Shown: positions 12,927-24,700 of the stretch, piece after piece
Position numbering within the stretch: the first letter of the stretch is position 1
How the letters are laid out: each line of letters starts with the position of its first letter
Assembly (NCBI GenBank): GCA_949128115.1
Contig: OX421964.1
Coordinates: 16,392,892 to 16,456,891, forward strand
From: Anaspis maculata
Taxonomy: Eukaryota; Arthropoda; Insecta; Coleoptera; Scraptiidae
DNA: 64,000 nucleotides
Reading direction: 5' to 3'
Made by a program: the position numbers and the translations under genes
Notes under the pieces: model-generated
The model's database searches: none
Seen by the model: only the letters and a program-made list of their open reading frames with translations
Told to the model about the DNA's origin: nothing

Positions 12927-13799
12927 TTATTTCTCTTAGGACTGTAGGTACAGCATGAGAATTGTCACACAATATGATTTGGTCAGAGATATAGAGAATA
13001 TAGAGTAAAACGTCAACAAATCACAATATATAAAAATTACACTCAAATATCACAGATACACTTTGGCTAATTTATTATCTAATGTCGTACAATCAAGATA
13101 TTCTTGGATTGAGTAAAAATTATGAGCTAGAAGCAATGATTTAATTTTGTTTTTAAATACAGATAGGTTTTCTACTTTTTTAATCGCTAGTGGTAGCTTA
13201 TTATACAGTTTTATTGGCATTACAAATGGTCCTTTTGCAGAGCTGCTCAATCGATGCAAAGGAATATCAAGGTTTAGTTTTTGTCTTAAGTGATAATTAG
13301 GATTGTTATCTCTGCCGGAGGTGTAAATGTTTCTGTTCTTACGAACATATAAAACACAGCTTAATATATACATGGACGGCACAGTTAAAATGTTTAGTTT
13401 TGCAAATAAGGGTTTGCAAGAAGAACTTTGATTTGAAAAGCACATAGTCCGTACTATTTTTTTCTGCGTCAGGAACAAATCACCCAACCCACTACCGCCG
13501 CCCCAACAAATTATCCCGTAACTCAAAATGGAATGGACGTAAGCGTAATAGTACGTTTTTAAAACAAAAGTGTCAACCTTGTCCCGTAATTGCCAAAGGA
13601 CGTACTGTGAAACTTTTAGCTTGCGAATTGTTTCGTTAATATGACCCGTCCAAGAGAGGTGACAATCCAAGGTAAAACCCAGGAATTTAACTGAAAGGTT
13701 CTGTTTTAAGCTTTTATGGTCAATACGCACAAGTAGGCTAGAATCAATCGTTCTGTTCGAAAAAACAAGAAAGTCAATTTTGTCTTCATTCAATGACAT
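12927..13799 (-). mobile_element. Non-LTR retrotransposon 3' fragment (post-RT region)
   Basis: The minus-strand open frame 13799-13050 (249 codons) encodes the C-terminal part of a Jockey/CR1-like reverse transcriptase ORF. It has the KFLGFTLDCHLSW region that follows the palm domain, then the YAYVHSILSYGIICWG and thumb-like segments. The catalytic palm (YADD) is absent, so this is a 5'-truncated copy, the usual result of incomplete target-primed reverse transcription. The 3' UTR and tetranucleotide tail follow at lower coordinates. Confidence 0.82.
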
Positions 13800-14117
13800 G
13801 TGAATGAATCATAAAAAGTACTGTTCTCCACTTAGCGGCTGATTTTGGCGTAGCAGAGTTTCTTTTTGTCGTCTTACTGTTTGTGACGTAACTTGTGGCA
13901 AAGAAACATTGATGAAACCTCGGAATACGCGCGACAACGCAATCCTGAGGTCATGTCATGAGTGCGCAAAGTGCACACCCACTAGATTACGACCTTCGCC
14001 GTCAACATTGAGATCATTTGGGAGTAGATAAATTGCACAAAATTAAAAGCAGTGCAAAGCACTTTGATTTCAATGGGGAAAAACTGCGGGTTATGCAAGC
14101 CCGTTGAGAACATCACA

Positions 14118-14454
14118 TTTGGCGTCAACAACGTGGGGCTCAATTTGCCGCCCTCTATTTTTAAATTCAGTTTACTTACGACTTGTAATGTTATTGATAT
14201 TGTGGCAGTACGTCGTTCCTGACTATATCAAATCAATCCTACAACGAAAATACAGAAACAGTGAATAGTAGTGAGTGAAGAGTGAAGAGAAGAGTGGTGT
14301 ATTGTACCTTTTCGTCATGGATAACTCAAGCTGCCTTGTCGCTTCAATGAGCGAACAGGATAATTTAATTGATACTATCAGAGACAACGTACTGCCACAA
14401 TACCAAGAACATTCAAGTGCCCAAAAAGTGAAGAGCCTGCCTGAGTTGGAATAG
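14118..14454 (+). mobile_element. LTR-retrotransposon 5' remnant: primer-site-like motif and gag start
   Basis: At 14113-14117 an LTR-like end (..CACA) is followed by TTGGCGTCAACAACGTGGGG, which resembles the primer-binding and leader sequence of BEL/Pao or Gypsy elements. A short reading frame begins at ATG 14317 and is stopped at 14452-14454. Weak similarity to gag continues in broken frames to about 14700. The corresponding LTR should end at 14117, but its 5' border near 13800 is uncertain. Confidence 0.4.
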
Positions 14455-14726
14455 ATATGGAGACGATTGGAAAACGCTCATTTGGTGTAGAGAGAAAGTT
14501 CCAAACGCCCTCTGACAAAGACATAATCACACTTGACCCCGACATGGCCTATGCCGAAGCCTATGCCGGTTCATTCACATCCCGATCCAGACATCAGCCC
14601 GCGAGGAACCTTTCGAGAATCTTGTCTTGTCCCTGCAATGTTGGACTTGCAAGAAGTCTGACCATCAAAGAAGAGAGTATCCCCATGAGTAGGGTGGGCG
14701 GGACCAAACCCCCTTCAAAAAATTGA

Positions 14727-15088
14727 CCCGCAGGGAATAACTGCCACTCCGCAGTACGATTTTTGGAAGAATCAAAAATGACTCTGTGAGCTTGTTAGAC
14801 TCTTTCTTCCACAAAAACTCGCCTCCGTCCTTTCTATATTACTGGAGGAGGAGCCTATCGAACGATCAGCTGCTGTCAATGTCAGACCGTTTGTTTACAT
14901 TTTGGAAAGACAATGTTGTATCGGAAAATGAAACGGGATAATTGACGATTAAATAATAGGAGAAGTGAATGGAGCGAAGAAAGAAAATTTTTGTGTAACA
15001 AATTTCCCCCGTACTTCGAGATTCCCGGGAAATTTTCACAAAAACTTGACCAAGAGGCTATGAAATGAAGCCATGAAAAAAAAAACAA
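14727..15088. other. No feature seen
   Basis: This is non-coding sequence between two retroelement remnants. I see no gene or repeat boundary. Confidence 0.3.
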
Positions 15089-16437
15089 TCAGTTCAGAAA
15101 GTTAGATATGGTGTCGGGCTTAAGATCTTTGGCATGGTGATATTCTGGCATCCTACGACCACTTTCGCCTTCCAGCTCATAAGTCCACGGACAAACCGTT
15201 TCTGTGATCGTGAATGAACCCACGAATTTCGGGGGCCAGCTTCGCAGAAAAATACCTGCCGGCATCCGATTGGGCGAAGTTTCTGTGCCACAATTGGTTC
15301 CCGACAAAGAATGTAATTGCCCTCCGGCGTAGGTTATAGTAAGCCTTGCCCATCTCTGAAGTCTTCCGCAGTTTGAGGCGCACCGTTCGATATATGTAGA
15401 GTTAAGTGGAAGAGCAGATAGCAAGGTTAAGTCCTGCCCACCTGAACTTCGCTCTACCTGGAATATATTTTAACGAAGACATTAATTATTATTATATATC
15501 TTCTGGAATAACCCATCCTTTGGCGCCGACACCTCTTCTTTGCCCCTCAGCTGTCGATCCACCTCGTGTTCATCCCTTCTTGACGTACATCTGCCTTCCG
15601 AAGTTGAGTACGGGGTGAACCTGGTAGCTTCGCTAAGAGAGATACGCATGGCGCAGGCGGCTTTTTGTAAATATTTCTTTCATTCGCGGCGATTCTCCGC
15701 GACATGGAAGGAGATTATGGTCTCCAAGGTACGGTGGTACCGTTCGACGGCATTCACCTGGAGGTGGTGCAGCACCGCATGAGAGATTTCCACTCCATAC
15801 TTTTGTGCAAAGTCGACGAATTCTCCCAACACAAATTGTTTCCCATCATCTACGACCATCACCCAAAGAACTCCAAATAGAAGGAACACGTGGTCCTTTG
15901 AAAGGCGAATGTTTTGGACGAAGCGGTCCGAAGAGGGAAGAAAACTTGGAGAAGTGATCAAGCATCGACAGGATATAAAGATTGCCTGCCTGTGACTTGG
16001 GCAAGGGTGCCGCTATGTCCACATAACCTCACACGGAGCGGAGACATCCAGTCGGCTGCAGATTAAGCCCGCAGGTGCCTTTTCTTCGGGTTTTTGAGCG
16101 AGACAGGTCGTGCACTTCCGCAGATACCGGCCAACGTCCGACGCCATCCCGGGCCAGTAGTATTCACGTGCTACTCGAGGATAGGTCCGGGAGAACCCAT
16201 CATGCCCAGACGTCGGCGGTTCATGAGCGGCGTCGAAAATGCCCTCGTGATAATCCTTTGGAACGACGATATTCCAGCTGCGAGCGTGTCCCGAAAGGGT
16301 GTCTTACAGTTCCTCATCAACACTGCGTTCTCCACTTGCAATAAGGGATAGTCTTGTGCTTGTGGGTTATCCAAGATCTCCTGCAGCATGCCGCTGTACC
16401 ATTCAACAGTAGCACCCTCGAAGTCGACAGTGGACAC
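15089..16437 (-). pseudogene. Ty3/Gypsy integrase remnant, multiply frameshifted
   Basis: Minus-strand frames encode pieces of a Gypsy integrase in order. A linker segment (16437-16171) precedes part of the catalytic core (15961-15680: VVDDGKQF in place of the usual DNG, then HHLQVNAVERYHRTLE with the glutamate). After it comes the C-terminal GPY-like part (15383-15177: YYNLRRR, then ..FSAKLAPEIRGFI). Stops and shifts separate the pieces, so no integrase can be made. It belongs downstream of the RNase H pieces at 16560-18053. A LINE-like 3' tail with (ATT)n near 15400-15500 interrupts the region. Confidence 0.8.
15400..15500 (+). mobile_element. Possible LINE/SINE 3' tail
   Basis: The sequence GTGGAAGAGCAGAT.. 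ending in AACGAAGACATTAATTATTA resembles the better-preserved tail at 58130-58312, which ends AATAAAGACATT(TATT)n. Both look like 3' ends of one non-LTR family with a TTA-rich tail. Confidence 0.4.
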
Positions 16438-16559
16438 CCCGGCGTTCTTTGGGACGGCGCGGCTCAGTACATCCAGCCTGACGTTGTCCCTTCCCTTCCG
16501 ATGGACGGCAGCAGCTGTACTGCTGCAGCCTAAGACTCCATCTTGCCAGACGGCCGTTG

Positions 16560-18053
16560 GGGTCCTTCAAGCTATTCAGCATTTGAAGAGCGGAGTGGTC
16601 TGTTGTTAAAGAAAAATGAGTGGCCTCACGGCCTCAGCTTTTCGATGGACCACACCAACGAGAGGCACTCCTTCTCCGTGGCGCCATAGTTTTTCTTGCT
16701 CTTACTGAAGGAGTGACTGATGTAAGCTATCACGTGTTCCCCGTCATCGGAGGTTTGGGTGAGAACAGCATCTAAGCCATAGTCGCTCGCTTCGTTTAGG
16801 ATTGTAAACAGTCGGGAAAAGTCAGGACCGGAGTTACCAAAGCCGTTATCAGATACTGTTTCAGCTTCCTGGAAGCTCTTTTGCAATTCGGCCGTTCCTT
16901 TAAGCTACTTAGCCATTGAAGAGCGAAGTGGTCTGTTATTACGGGAAAATGAGTGGCCTCGACATACGGCCTCAGCTTTTCGATGGCCCACACCAACGAG
17001 AGGCACTCCTTTTCCGAGGCGCTATAGTTTTTCTCGCTCTTACTCAAGGAGTGGCTGATGTAAGCTATCAGTGTTTCCCGTCGTCGGAGGTTTGGGTGAG
17101 AACAGCTAGGGAACCTGATTATCACGCGACCGGTCGGCCGGCGTAAGGGTACCGCATTCTGGCTGAGCGTTTGTTTACTAAATGGCCTCACGGAGTTAGG
17201 GAGTGACAGCTGTCGGCATCACGGAAGGCCATAGGCGTCCGTCCCAGCGGGTTCTATCTGTCAAGAGCGTGTTTATTTTGGATTTAGGTGTACAAATTCG
17301 TGTGAGAGGTGGATATGACTTGCCCGATGAGTTTCAAAACACGTCTTTTATGCCGCTATATGCATGAAATTTTCATGTATGTTCGGTTGCGGACATCAAG
17401 CAACAGCACCGGACCCCGCAAATTTCCTTTTCTCTCCGCTCATGATAAATTTTGACACATAGCTGAATTTTAGCCCCTCCCATCGGCCCTTAGCAACAGA
17501 TGATTGCGTAACCCTTGTACAGCCAAAGCTGTCGATAATCTAGCAACCCTAAGAACAGCACCTAAGCCATAGTCGCTCGCTTCGGTCTGGATTGTAAACA
17601 GTCGGTAAAAGACGGGACCGGAATTACCGGAGCCGTTATCAAATACTGTTTCAGCTCCTTGAAAGCCCTTTCGCAATTCGGCCGTTGGGGTCCTCAAGCT
17701 AACCAGCCATTGAGGGGCGAAGTGGTCTGTTATCACGGAAAAATGAATGACCTCAACATACGGCCTCAGCTTTTCGATGGCCCACACCAACGAAAGGCAC
17801 TCCTATTCCGTGGCGCTATAGTTTCTCTCGGTCTTGCTCAAGGAACGGCTGATGTAGGCTACCACGTGTTCCCCGTCGTCGGAGGTTTGGGTGAGGAAGT
17901 GCTGTTTCGTCGTGTCGTAGGTGCTCTAAGCCATAGTCGCTCGCTTCGGTTTGGATTGTAAACAGTCGGAAAAAGTCGGGACCGGAATTACCGGAGCCGT
18001 TATCAAATACTGTTTCAGCTCCTTGAAAGCTCTTTCGCAATTCGGCGATCATT
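16560..18053 (-). pseudogene. Tandemly repeated Gypsy RNase H segment
   Basis: The minus strand encodes the RNase H domain of a Ty3/Gypsy pol (motifs [38 protein letters not shown]). The same ~364 bp unit recurs head to tail. The marker TAAGCCATAG begins at 16773, 17563 and 17927, and a partial unit precedes the first. A ~440 bp unrelated stretch (17108-17547) splits the array. Units have diverged independently and contain stops. A single pol gene has only one such domain, so this is a secondary duplication inside a dead element. Confidence 0.8.
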
Positions 18054-18184
18054 GGAACTTGACGTCTTTTTTCAGGAGCTGGGTGACTGACGAGAAGTTG
18101 TAACACCAGGGATGGGGGATGTATATTAAATATGATATAAACGATTGCTGGATACACAATAAAAATAATCAAGGACATTTCCAA

Positions 18185-19975
18185 GGTATTATATGATGTG
18201 AAAATGCTACCAATTGTAAAACCGGGGTTAGGAGTTAATTAAAATAGCTTTTTGTTACGTATAAAAAATATAAAACAGACTAAACAATTTAAACACAATA
18301 AAATAGGTATAAATGATAATAAGTATTGCAAGTTCCTGTACATCATGTACTGCTTGGGAGAACTATAGCAGGTCGACGACCCTGTATGGTCGTTCGGAAT
18401 AGGGGGTACTTAATCCTAAGGGTAGTAACGTGACTGCCACCACTGACTCAGTTATTTTATATGGAGAGGCAGATCCATAGGGGGAGGGAAACAGACCATC
18501 CGGGCACATCTAGAATTTTAGTCTTGGTTGGTAGCGTGCATTTTAACTTATGTATTTATGGCTTTAACTCTTCGGGGAAGGCGTTTAGGTGAGTCCGGCA
18601 GACAAGGCATTTGAATCGAGTAGAACCCTCCAGCTTATCACCTGCTTCCATGTGAAGGGTGAAGGGTGGTCACTTGGTCAGGTAAACAAGTGATTTTCAA
18701 AATAAAAATTATATATTCGAACAAACAGAATTAATAAGTACAAACACTGCATAGAATTACTATCAAAAGCTAGTATTGAAAATATTCACAATGGTAGCCA
18801 CCTCGTGGCGAAATAATAATAATAATTAAGTAAGCAAATACAAAACTCAGCTGTCGCTGTGACGTTTGATGACGTAAGAGAGAGTAATGCAACATACTGT
18901 CACGACGCCATTTTTTTCATTCACTCATCATGGCCTGTGCACATGACGTAAGTGGGGATACGAGAGAGAGAGAGACATAGAGTGAGAGAGTGTCGCTAGA
19001 GAGCGTTTTGACAGATGATTTATAGCTCTGCGAAAGCGCTCCACAGCACTACCTTGTTTGTTGACATCGCACTATAAAGAACTTGATATTTACGTTCCAC
19101 CCTGGGTACCAACAGGGTAACACTCGCAAGAAACACAGGGGTAATATTTTTAGGACGATTGGTTTCTGCGTTGACGAAGAACATCGCGTCTTAGCGCGTC
19201 GGTAAATTATTTATCAAAATATACTCGGGCACGCTTCTGTCGAGTTACGGTGATTCACCACACACTTCAAGCGGTTCAATTAATTAATCAATCGCGCGCG
19301 TCTTACAACGATAATACTGTGAAATAATTACTCGAAATTCGGGAATTTTACGGCCACTGGGCCGCCAAAGCGGCGTCCCGGCCGGACACCATCCGAGGTG
19401 CCTAAATTAGGCGACTCTTAGTTAATTGACTGTAAATAGACTATTTATGAAAAATGACCGCGTCGAGTCGCGGGTCGTCAGTCAAGTCTTCTGACCGAGT
19501 CGCAAGACAAGTCCCTTTATCTTCTGCTGCACTCTTACTTATAGCTTCGTCTAATCTCACAATCCCGTGGTCTAGAGGACCAATCAGAGCGGACCTTTTT
19601 GGCAGGAAAAGCGTTTCCACGACGGTTGAAATGTAATGCCCAAGCACTTGACGTGTTTTGGTTTTACGGGTCGATAAGTCTGGACTATCGCGAAATGAGT
19701 CAAGTGGTACGTGACATTTTTCTAGCTTATTTCCCAACATGATTCGTAACTTTCCGGCCTTTATGAATATTTAAAACTAGGCCAATTTTTAAGCCAAAAA
19801 TTCTCTTTCATACTTCAAACTAACTATAGAGAAATGGCAGTTGGGCTACAAAGAGAAAAATCAAGCTTCAGCAATTATTTTGAAGAAATCTCGAGTAGGA
19901 GAAACCAAGCAAATAAGGCTCGGTTTGCTACACTAGTACTACAGCCGCTTTCCGCACTGCCGTTTTTTTGCACTA
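18185..19975. other. No gene seen; decayed interior of Gypsy element
   Basis: This lies between the RNase H array and the gag pieces, where protease and reverse transcriptase would be expected. I recognise neither, so that part is probably deleted or replaced. A GA-rich microsatellite occurs at 18960-18990. An unassigned frame runs at 19740-19441 (-). Confidence 0.4.
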
Positions 19976-20599
19976 TCACTTTTCTTCGGCACTGGCGTCG
20001 ACGCTGGTTTGACCTTGAGCACTTGCACTTGGCTCCGGGTGTTCAAAAACGCCGCATCCTTTGCGGATAACTCCATCCCCCGTCGCTATATCAGCGGCTC
20101 TCTCGAACGTCAAATCCTCGCGAAGTCTGGATTGCGCTTTCGATGACCGCCAACCGAAAACGAACTGATTGCGTAGGGCCTTCTTGAGGTACGTCTCGAA
20201 CTTGCAACGAATGGCCAATTTCTGTGAAGCAACCAGAAATTCTTGCACCGTTTCACCCTCTAACTGCTTTCGCTGGTGAAATTTGAAAATTTCCGCGATC
20301 TAAGGGATCCGGATTGTAAAAAGACTGCAACGAATTCACTAATTCTTCGTAATCCTTGGTAGTGGGATCTTCTGGAGACATTTTGTCACATAACGTGTTG
20401 TATGCCTCCAAACCCATGTAGTGCAAAATGTATGTAACTTGCAAAGGCACCGCCGCCGGGAGAAAGCCGCCTCCAGGCGTTTCACCCACCTTTCGAACGA
20501 AATTTCCGCAGCATCGAAAACTTCTATTGCAAACTGAGTTTGAATCATGTGGACGGTGCCCAACTGCTCCTTCACGGCGTTGGCGTCTTCGTCCGTCAT
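19976..20599 (-). pseudogene. Ty3/Gypsy gag, frameshifted
   Basis: Gag reads from ATG 20599 on the minus strand but needs three frames in succession (20599-~20450, ~20489-20290, 20248-19976). Recognisable parts are an N-terminal FERWVKRLEAAF segment, LHYMGLEAYNTL, and ALRNQFVFGWRSSKAQSRL with DLTFERAADIA, all usual in arthropod Gypsy gag. At least two frameshifts make it non-functional. It starts ~40 nt inside the LTR at 20639-20892. Confidence 0.8.
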
Positions 20600-20638
20600 G
20601 TTCGTAGCGGTAGGTACTCCTTAATCCTCGTCGCCACT

Positions 20639-20892
20639 TGTTGTAACTTCACGTAAGTATGTATAAAGCAGTAGGTGTTTCGAGACTAAACACAAACACA
20701 GTACTCGTGGTACGTTAGTTTCATTATCAACAGTACATCCCATACATGTGAATACATGGAGCGAAGCTCCAACCGTGACGTACTCGCGAGCTGCTCTGCT
20801 CATTCTCCCTCACCTTATCCTCGCTCTACCCACGCAGCGCAGCACTTCCCCCCTCCTTATTCTTATGGTAGGTATTAGATACAATCCCAACA
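20639..20892 (-). repeat. 5' LTR of the decayed Gypsy element
   Basis: Read on the minus strand, the 254 bp begin TGTTGGGATTG and end AAGTTACAACA, a TGTTG..CAACA terminal inverted pair. The end is followed immediately by AGTGGCGACGAGGAT, a common Gypsy primer-site and leader sequence, and then by gag. I found no matching 3' LTR near 15 kb. Confidence 0.65.
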
Positions 20893-20944
20893 ATTGGCAG
20901 GCAAACGAGGCTGATTTTGGCCAGACCACAGCCTACCGCAAGTA

Positions 20945-21785
20945 GAAAAGTTTTTGATCATACGGTCTCTTTGAAAGATTACCAGCAATTGAGCCCCTGG
21001 CGAATGCTGATCGAAATGGTTGTTTTTTTCGTGGTTTAACTCGCAAGGCGCAGTCGAAGAAAAACGGGGGACTCCAAACGAAGAGTTTTTTTGCGTCGGA
21101 GCACTGTCATAGGGTGTAGATTTTGGTCTTTTTGCAAACTACTATGGTTTCTCATCCGCTGGTTCAGCCAGCTAACCCTTTCAAACGCCTGCAAGGTGGA
21201 GAACCCTCGTGCTTTTTGTAGTTATCTCGCAGTTCATAGCTCGTTCCAGCCTAGACAGGGCTAACCCCATTCTTCCTTTTTCAAAGCCATGAAAAGGTAG
21301 CTAGTGTAGACTAGGAGCCCTTGTTTAATTTAAATGAACCTCGAATGAGTTTTGTCCAAAAACAACTGGACGCCCCCTACCTTGTGTCTTCATCTTTTCA
21401 TTTGGTCGTGTTGGTTGGTCACGAGTTTGCTCCAATGTTTATTGATTGATAGATTGTAAGATAATTATGTACCTTCTGAAAAATTTAGCAGAATTCCAAT
21501 GGTGGTGTGTGAAGGTTGTTGCAGTGCTTCTTTTATCCTCAAAATAATTCCACTAGAATTATGCTGAATATTTAATTAGGCTGGAAATATTTATAATAAG
21601 CCAGTATATCCAACTTAATTTTTATGAATGCTTTTGATATTCACAACCAAACACAGATCAAATACATAAATACCTAGGTAGTTTTTGCTAATGAGCTTTT
21701 TGCCTCGAGGTACGTTTTGGATCATATAGAACCATCCAGTGCTATTGCAAACACAAATCTCAGCAATTTCAGCGACAGAACGAAA
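20945..21785 (+). promoter_or_regulatory. OR1 5' region, conserved with OR2 and OR3
   Basis: This stretch resembles 58650-59414 (upstream of OR3). Its last ~370 bp also resemble the reverse complement of 37762-38125 (upstream of OR2). A strongly shared block, ATGAATGCTTTTGATATTCA, begins near 21624. Immediately before the first splice donor, all three copies keep an open frame reading IANTN..N..R.KMQ, but copies 1 and 3 have no ATG before KMQ in it. The region therefore probably holds the promoter and 5' UTR; an additional upstream coding exon is an alternative. Confidence 0.5.
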
Positions 21786-24700
21786 ATGCAAGGTGAATGA
21801 GTTATTTTCATGTCGATAAAAAAAAAACACTAAAATCCATAGTCCAGTCAATGAAGGGAGTCTAGAGGGAAATGCCGAGATCCCAATTTTTGACTTCAGG
21901 GCTGTGTTTGGACTTGTTAGGAGGTAAGCATACCCAGTGGCGCCGAATAGGCCTTATTTTGTGGCGCTCGCCATACCTCAAAATGAGGGGGGGGGGGTCT
22001 GGAGGGAAAAAAGGGGAAAAGGAGAAGAAAAGAAAAAAAGAGAAGAAGGGAGAAAAAGAAGAGGAAGAGAGATTCACCTAGCAAATTTTGGATATTAGAA
22101 TTATTAGGCACTTTGAATCTAAAATGACAGTTATTTACGATGTACCTACCTAGGTATAGGTATCGTTTGATCAAAACCATTTTACTTCAAGAGTGCTATG
22201 ACCTATTTTTTTGCATTTTTCAATTGTTGGTAGTAGTATGTCCTGCAATTATTTACCTCAAAGTGACATCTGCATGTTGTTTGGCAATCTCCAATGCATG
22301 CCGGTAGGAAATACGACCACTCTCCGTTTTCCAATACGGAATACGACCACTTTTTATTCAGTTTTTAACATTATCAGAGACCGACACTGGCATTCAACAG
22401 TTTATTCAGTCATTATGGCCTCGATTACGGCCAAGCTTTGATATGCCATATAAAATAATAATTTCATAGCACTCTAGACTAGAGGCAAAAAGGTTTTGAT
22501 CATACGGTATTTGAACAGCCAACTAAATGTACTAGGAAAACCTCACGATCTTACGATTTCACAAAAAAACTTTCGATTTTTGTGCAAAAGATAATGAAAT
22601 CTATGGACAATTTGGTCAGCGGCTTCCCTTTTTTTGCTAATTATTGTTAAAGACGGAGTCATATTGGTGAAATAAGCGTTGCGAAATCAATCCGTGGGGG
22701 TTTATTCCTTGACGGATTTTCACCATTTTGCGCTGTTTCGAAAGCTACAAGGATGTACTTTGGTTTGAGCCTATTGGCATTTCCAAAATCCAAAAATAAT
22801 TTTTTCAAATGTCAAAATTTAATTATTTTTTTTGAAATTGCCAATGGGCTCAAACCAAAGTACATCCTTGTAGCTTTCGAAAGAGACCAAAATGGTAAGA
22901 ATCCGTCAAGGAATAAACCCACACGGATTGATTTCGCAACGCTTGTTTCACCAACTGATTTATGGTTTAGCTACAACTGGTTTATGACTCCGTCCTTAAT
23001 ATTATTGTTATTCTGAAAAAATTTCGCCTGCGGCGCCAACTGCACCAGGGGCTCTTAGGCCCCCAGGCCCGACCGTAGCGTAGCAATAGGGGGGGGTCTA
23101 AAATTTTCTTCGCCATAGTAACTTTTTAGGAGTTCGGCGCCACTGAGCATACCAAAAGTCTCCAAACCTGGGGGATGAGGGGGTGCAGGGGGGCACGAAG
23201 AAGGTACCGGTTTTCGGTTTTTCGGTTATATCTCGAAAACGGTTGGCCCTAGTCAAAAAGTGATCGTATAGAAATTGAAGCTGACGAAATTTCCAACAAG
23301 AGTGATCTATTCATTTTTTCATATCTATCATAGTTTTCGAGCAATACGCTCTTGAAAATCGCAAATTTGCGAAAAACTGTGTTTTGTATCACGTTTTTTT
23401 TTGTAAATTTTGCCTCGTAACTTCTTTACCGCTCATTTGAGAAGAAAGTCGTTCCAGAGGAAGTGGTAGGGCATCAAATTCTCTTGATTTTGAATTGATG
23501 CAACAACTAGGACTAAAGGATATTCTATTCCCACATGCCTTCACTGGCTGTGATACTCTTGGAGGAAAGTGATACTACGTCAGCAGCATTCCGGGAGAAG
23601 TAAAGTTGGTTTTATCAAACTATACCAAAAACACCCCGACATTCGCAAAGCCGCTGAAGTTTTGTCTGACCCCTCCTCGTCACATGCTCAAGTTGAGGAA
23701 GAGGGAAAGAGAAGCCTTTTGAGATGGTATGCTGCAGAAACAAAGGAGACATCTCTCAACCGCCATCGCTACCAAACATTTGTCAATAAATCGGTAGCAT
23801 CAAATAGCGCGGCAAAGATAGTTTCTAGGGTCAGAAAAATTAATTCATGGAATTTTATGATTGATATCGACGCAGAATTTCATCCTCTATAACATATCCA
23901 AAGTCCCAAAAAATCCCCTCAGTGGCTTTTTCTACAGTCGGTTTCAAAGTATAGTACCTACGTTCACAGTAACCATATCCCAAGACGATTTTCTGTTTTT
24001 GTCGCTATCATTTCTCTATTATGGTTCAAATCATTGATACATTTCACTGCCATGGTTCAAATCGTTCACTTCACTTATAAGGACCACAGCTATACTTTTT
24101 CGAAGAAAAACAGTCCCCGTATAAGTGAAGCAAGCAAAGACGTAACTCGCAATATCAATATTCATATTTTAGTACGAACGTTGGGGGAACCAACCTTGCA
24201 TTTCATTCCGATGCAAAACGCTTTTGCACGTGAGTAGTAGGTACCTAGAGGTAATTTTTAGGAAGTGGTGCCCCGATGGGACCCGGGACTGTCGTGCTTC
24301 CTAAGGGGTCGAAGGTCCAAAAAATTACCATCTTTGGAATCGTTGCTTTTTTCGCTGAAGTATATATTTTTAAGGTCGAGGAACACAACGCAATAAGTTT
24401 CGAGAATGTGTCATGCACCAGTAGCGTACCAGACGGCTGCGAAGGAGCCGAGGTGCGCTTTTTCACAAATTCTTATGGTAAACCGTGACTCACACTTTTT
24501 TCGATATGTTTGGTATCATTTTTGACCAAATCGCACAACCTGATTCTGAGAATAAGCATGAAATTTTGATAAAGACGTGTTTAACCGGTTTTATCAAAAA
24601 AAAAACATGATTTTTTTACCCTCAAAATTGATGTTTTGTAATTCTAGTTCCATCATTGTCCAATGTATTTATAACTATGATTTTGACTTGTAGCCCAGGC

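Noticed and set aside
17340..17460. CMFGCGHQ-type stretch resembling the start of a THAP finger
   Set aside because: Only one short cysteine pair, with no downstream C-x2-H or AVPTIF-like block.
21917..22180. Open frames across the purine tract
   Set aside because: Composition-driven Lys/Glu or Phe/Ser runs inside a hAT element, with no domain.
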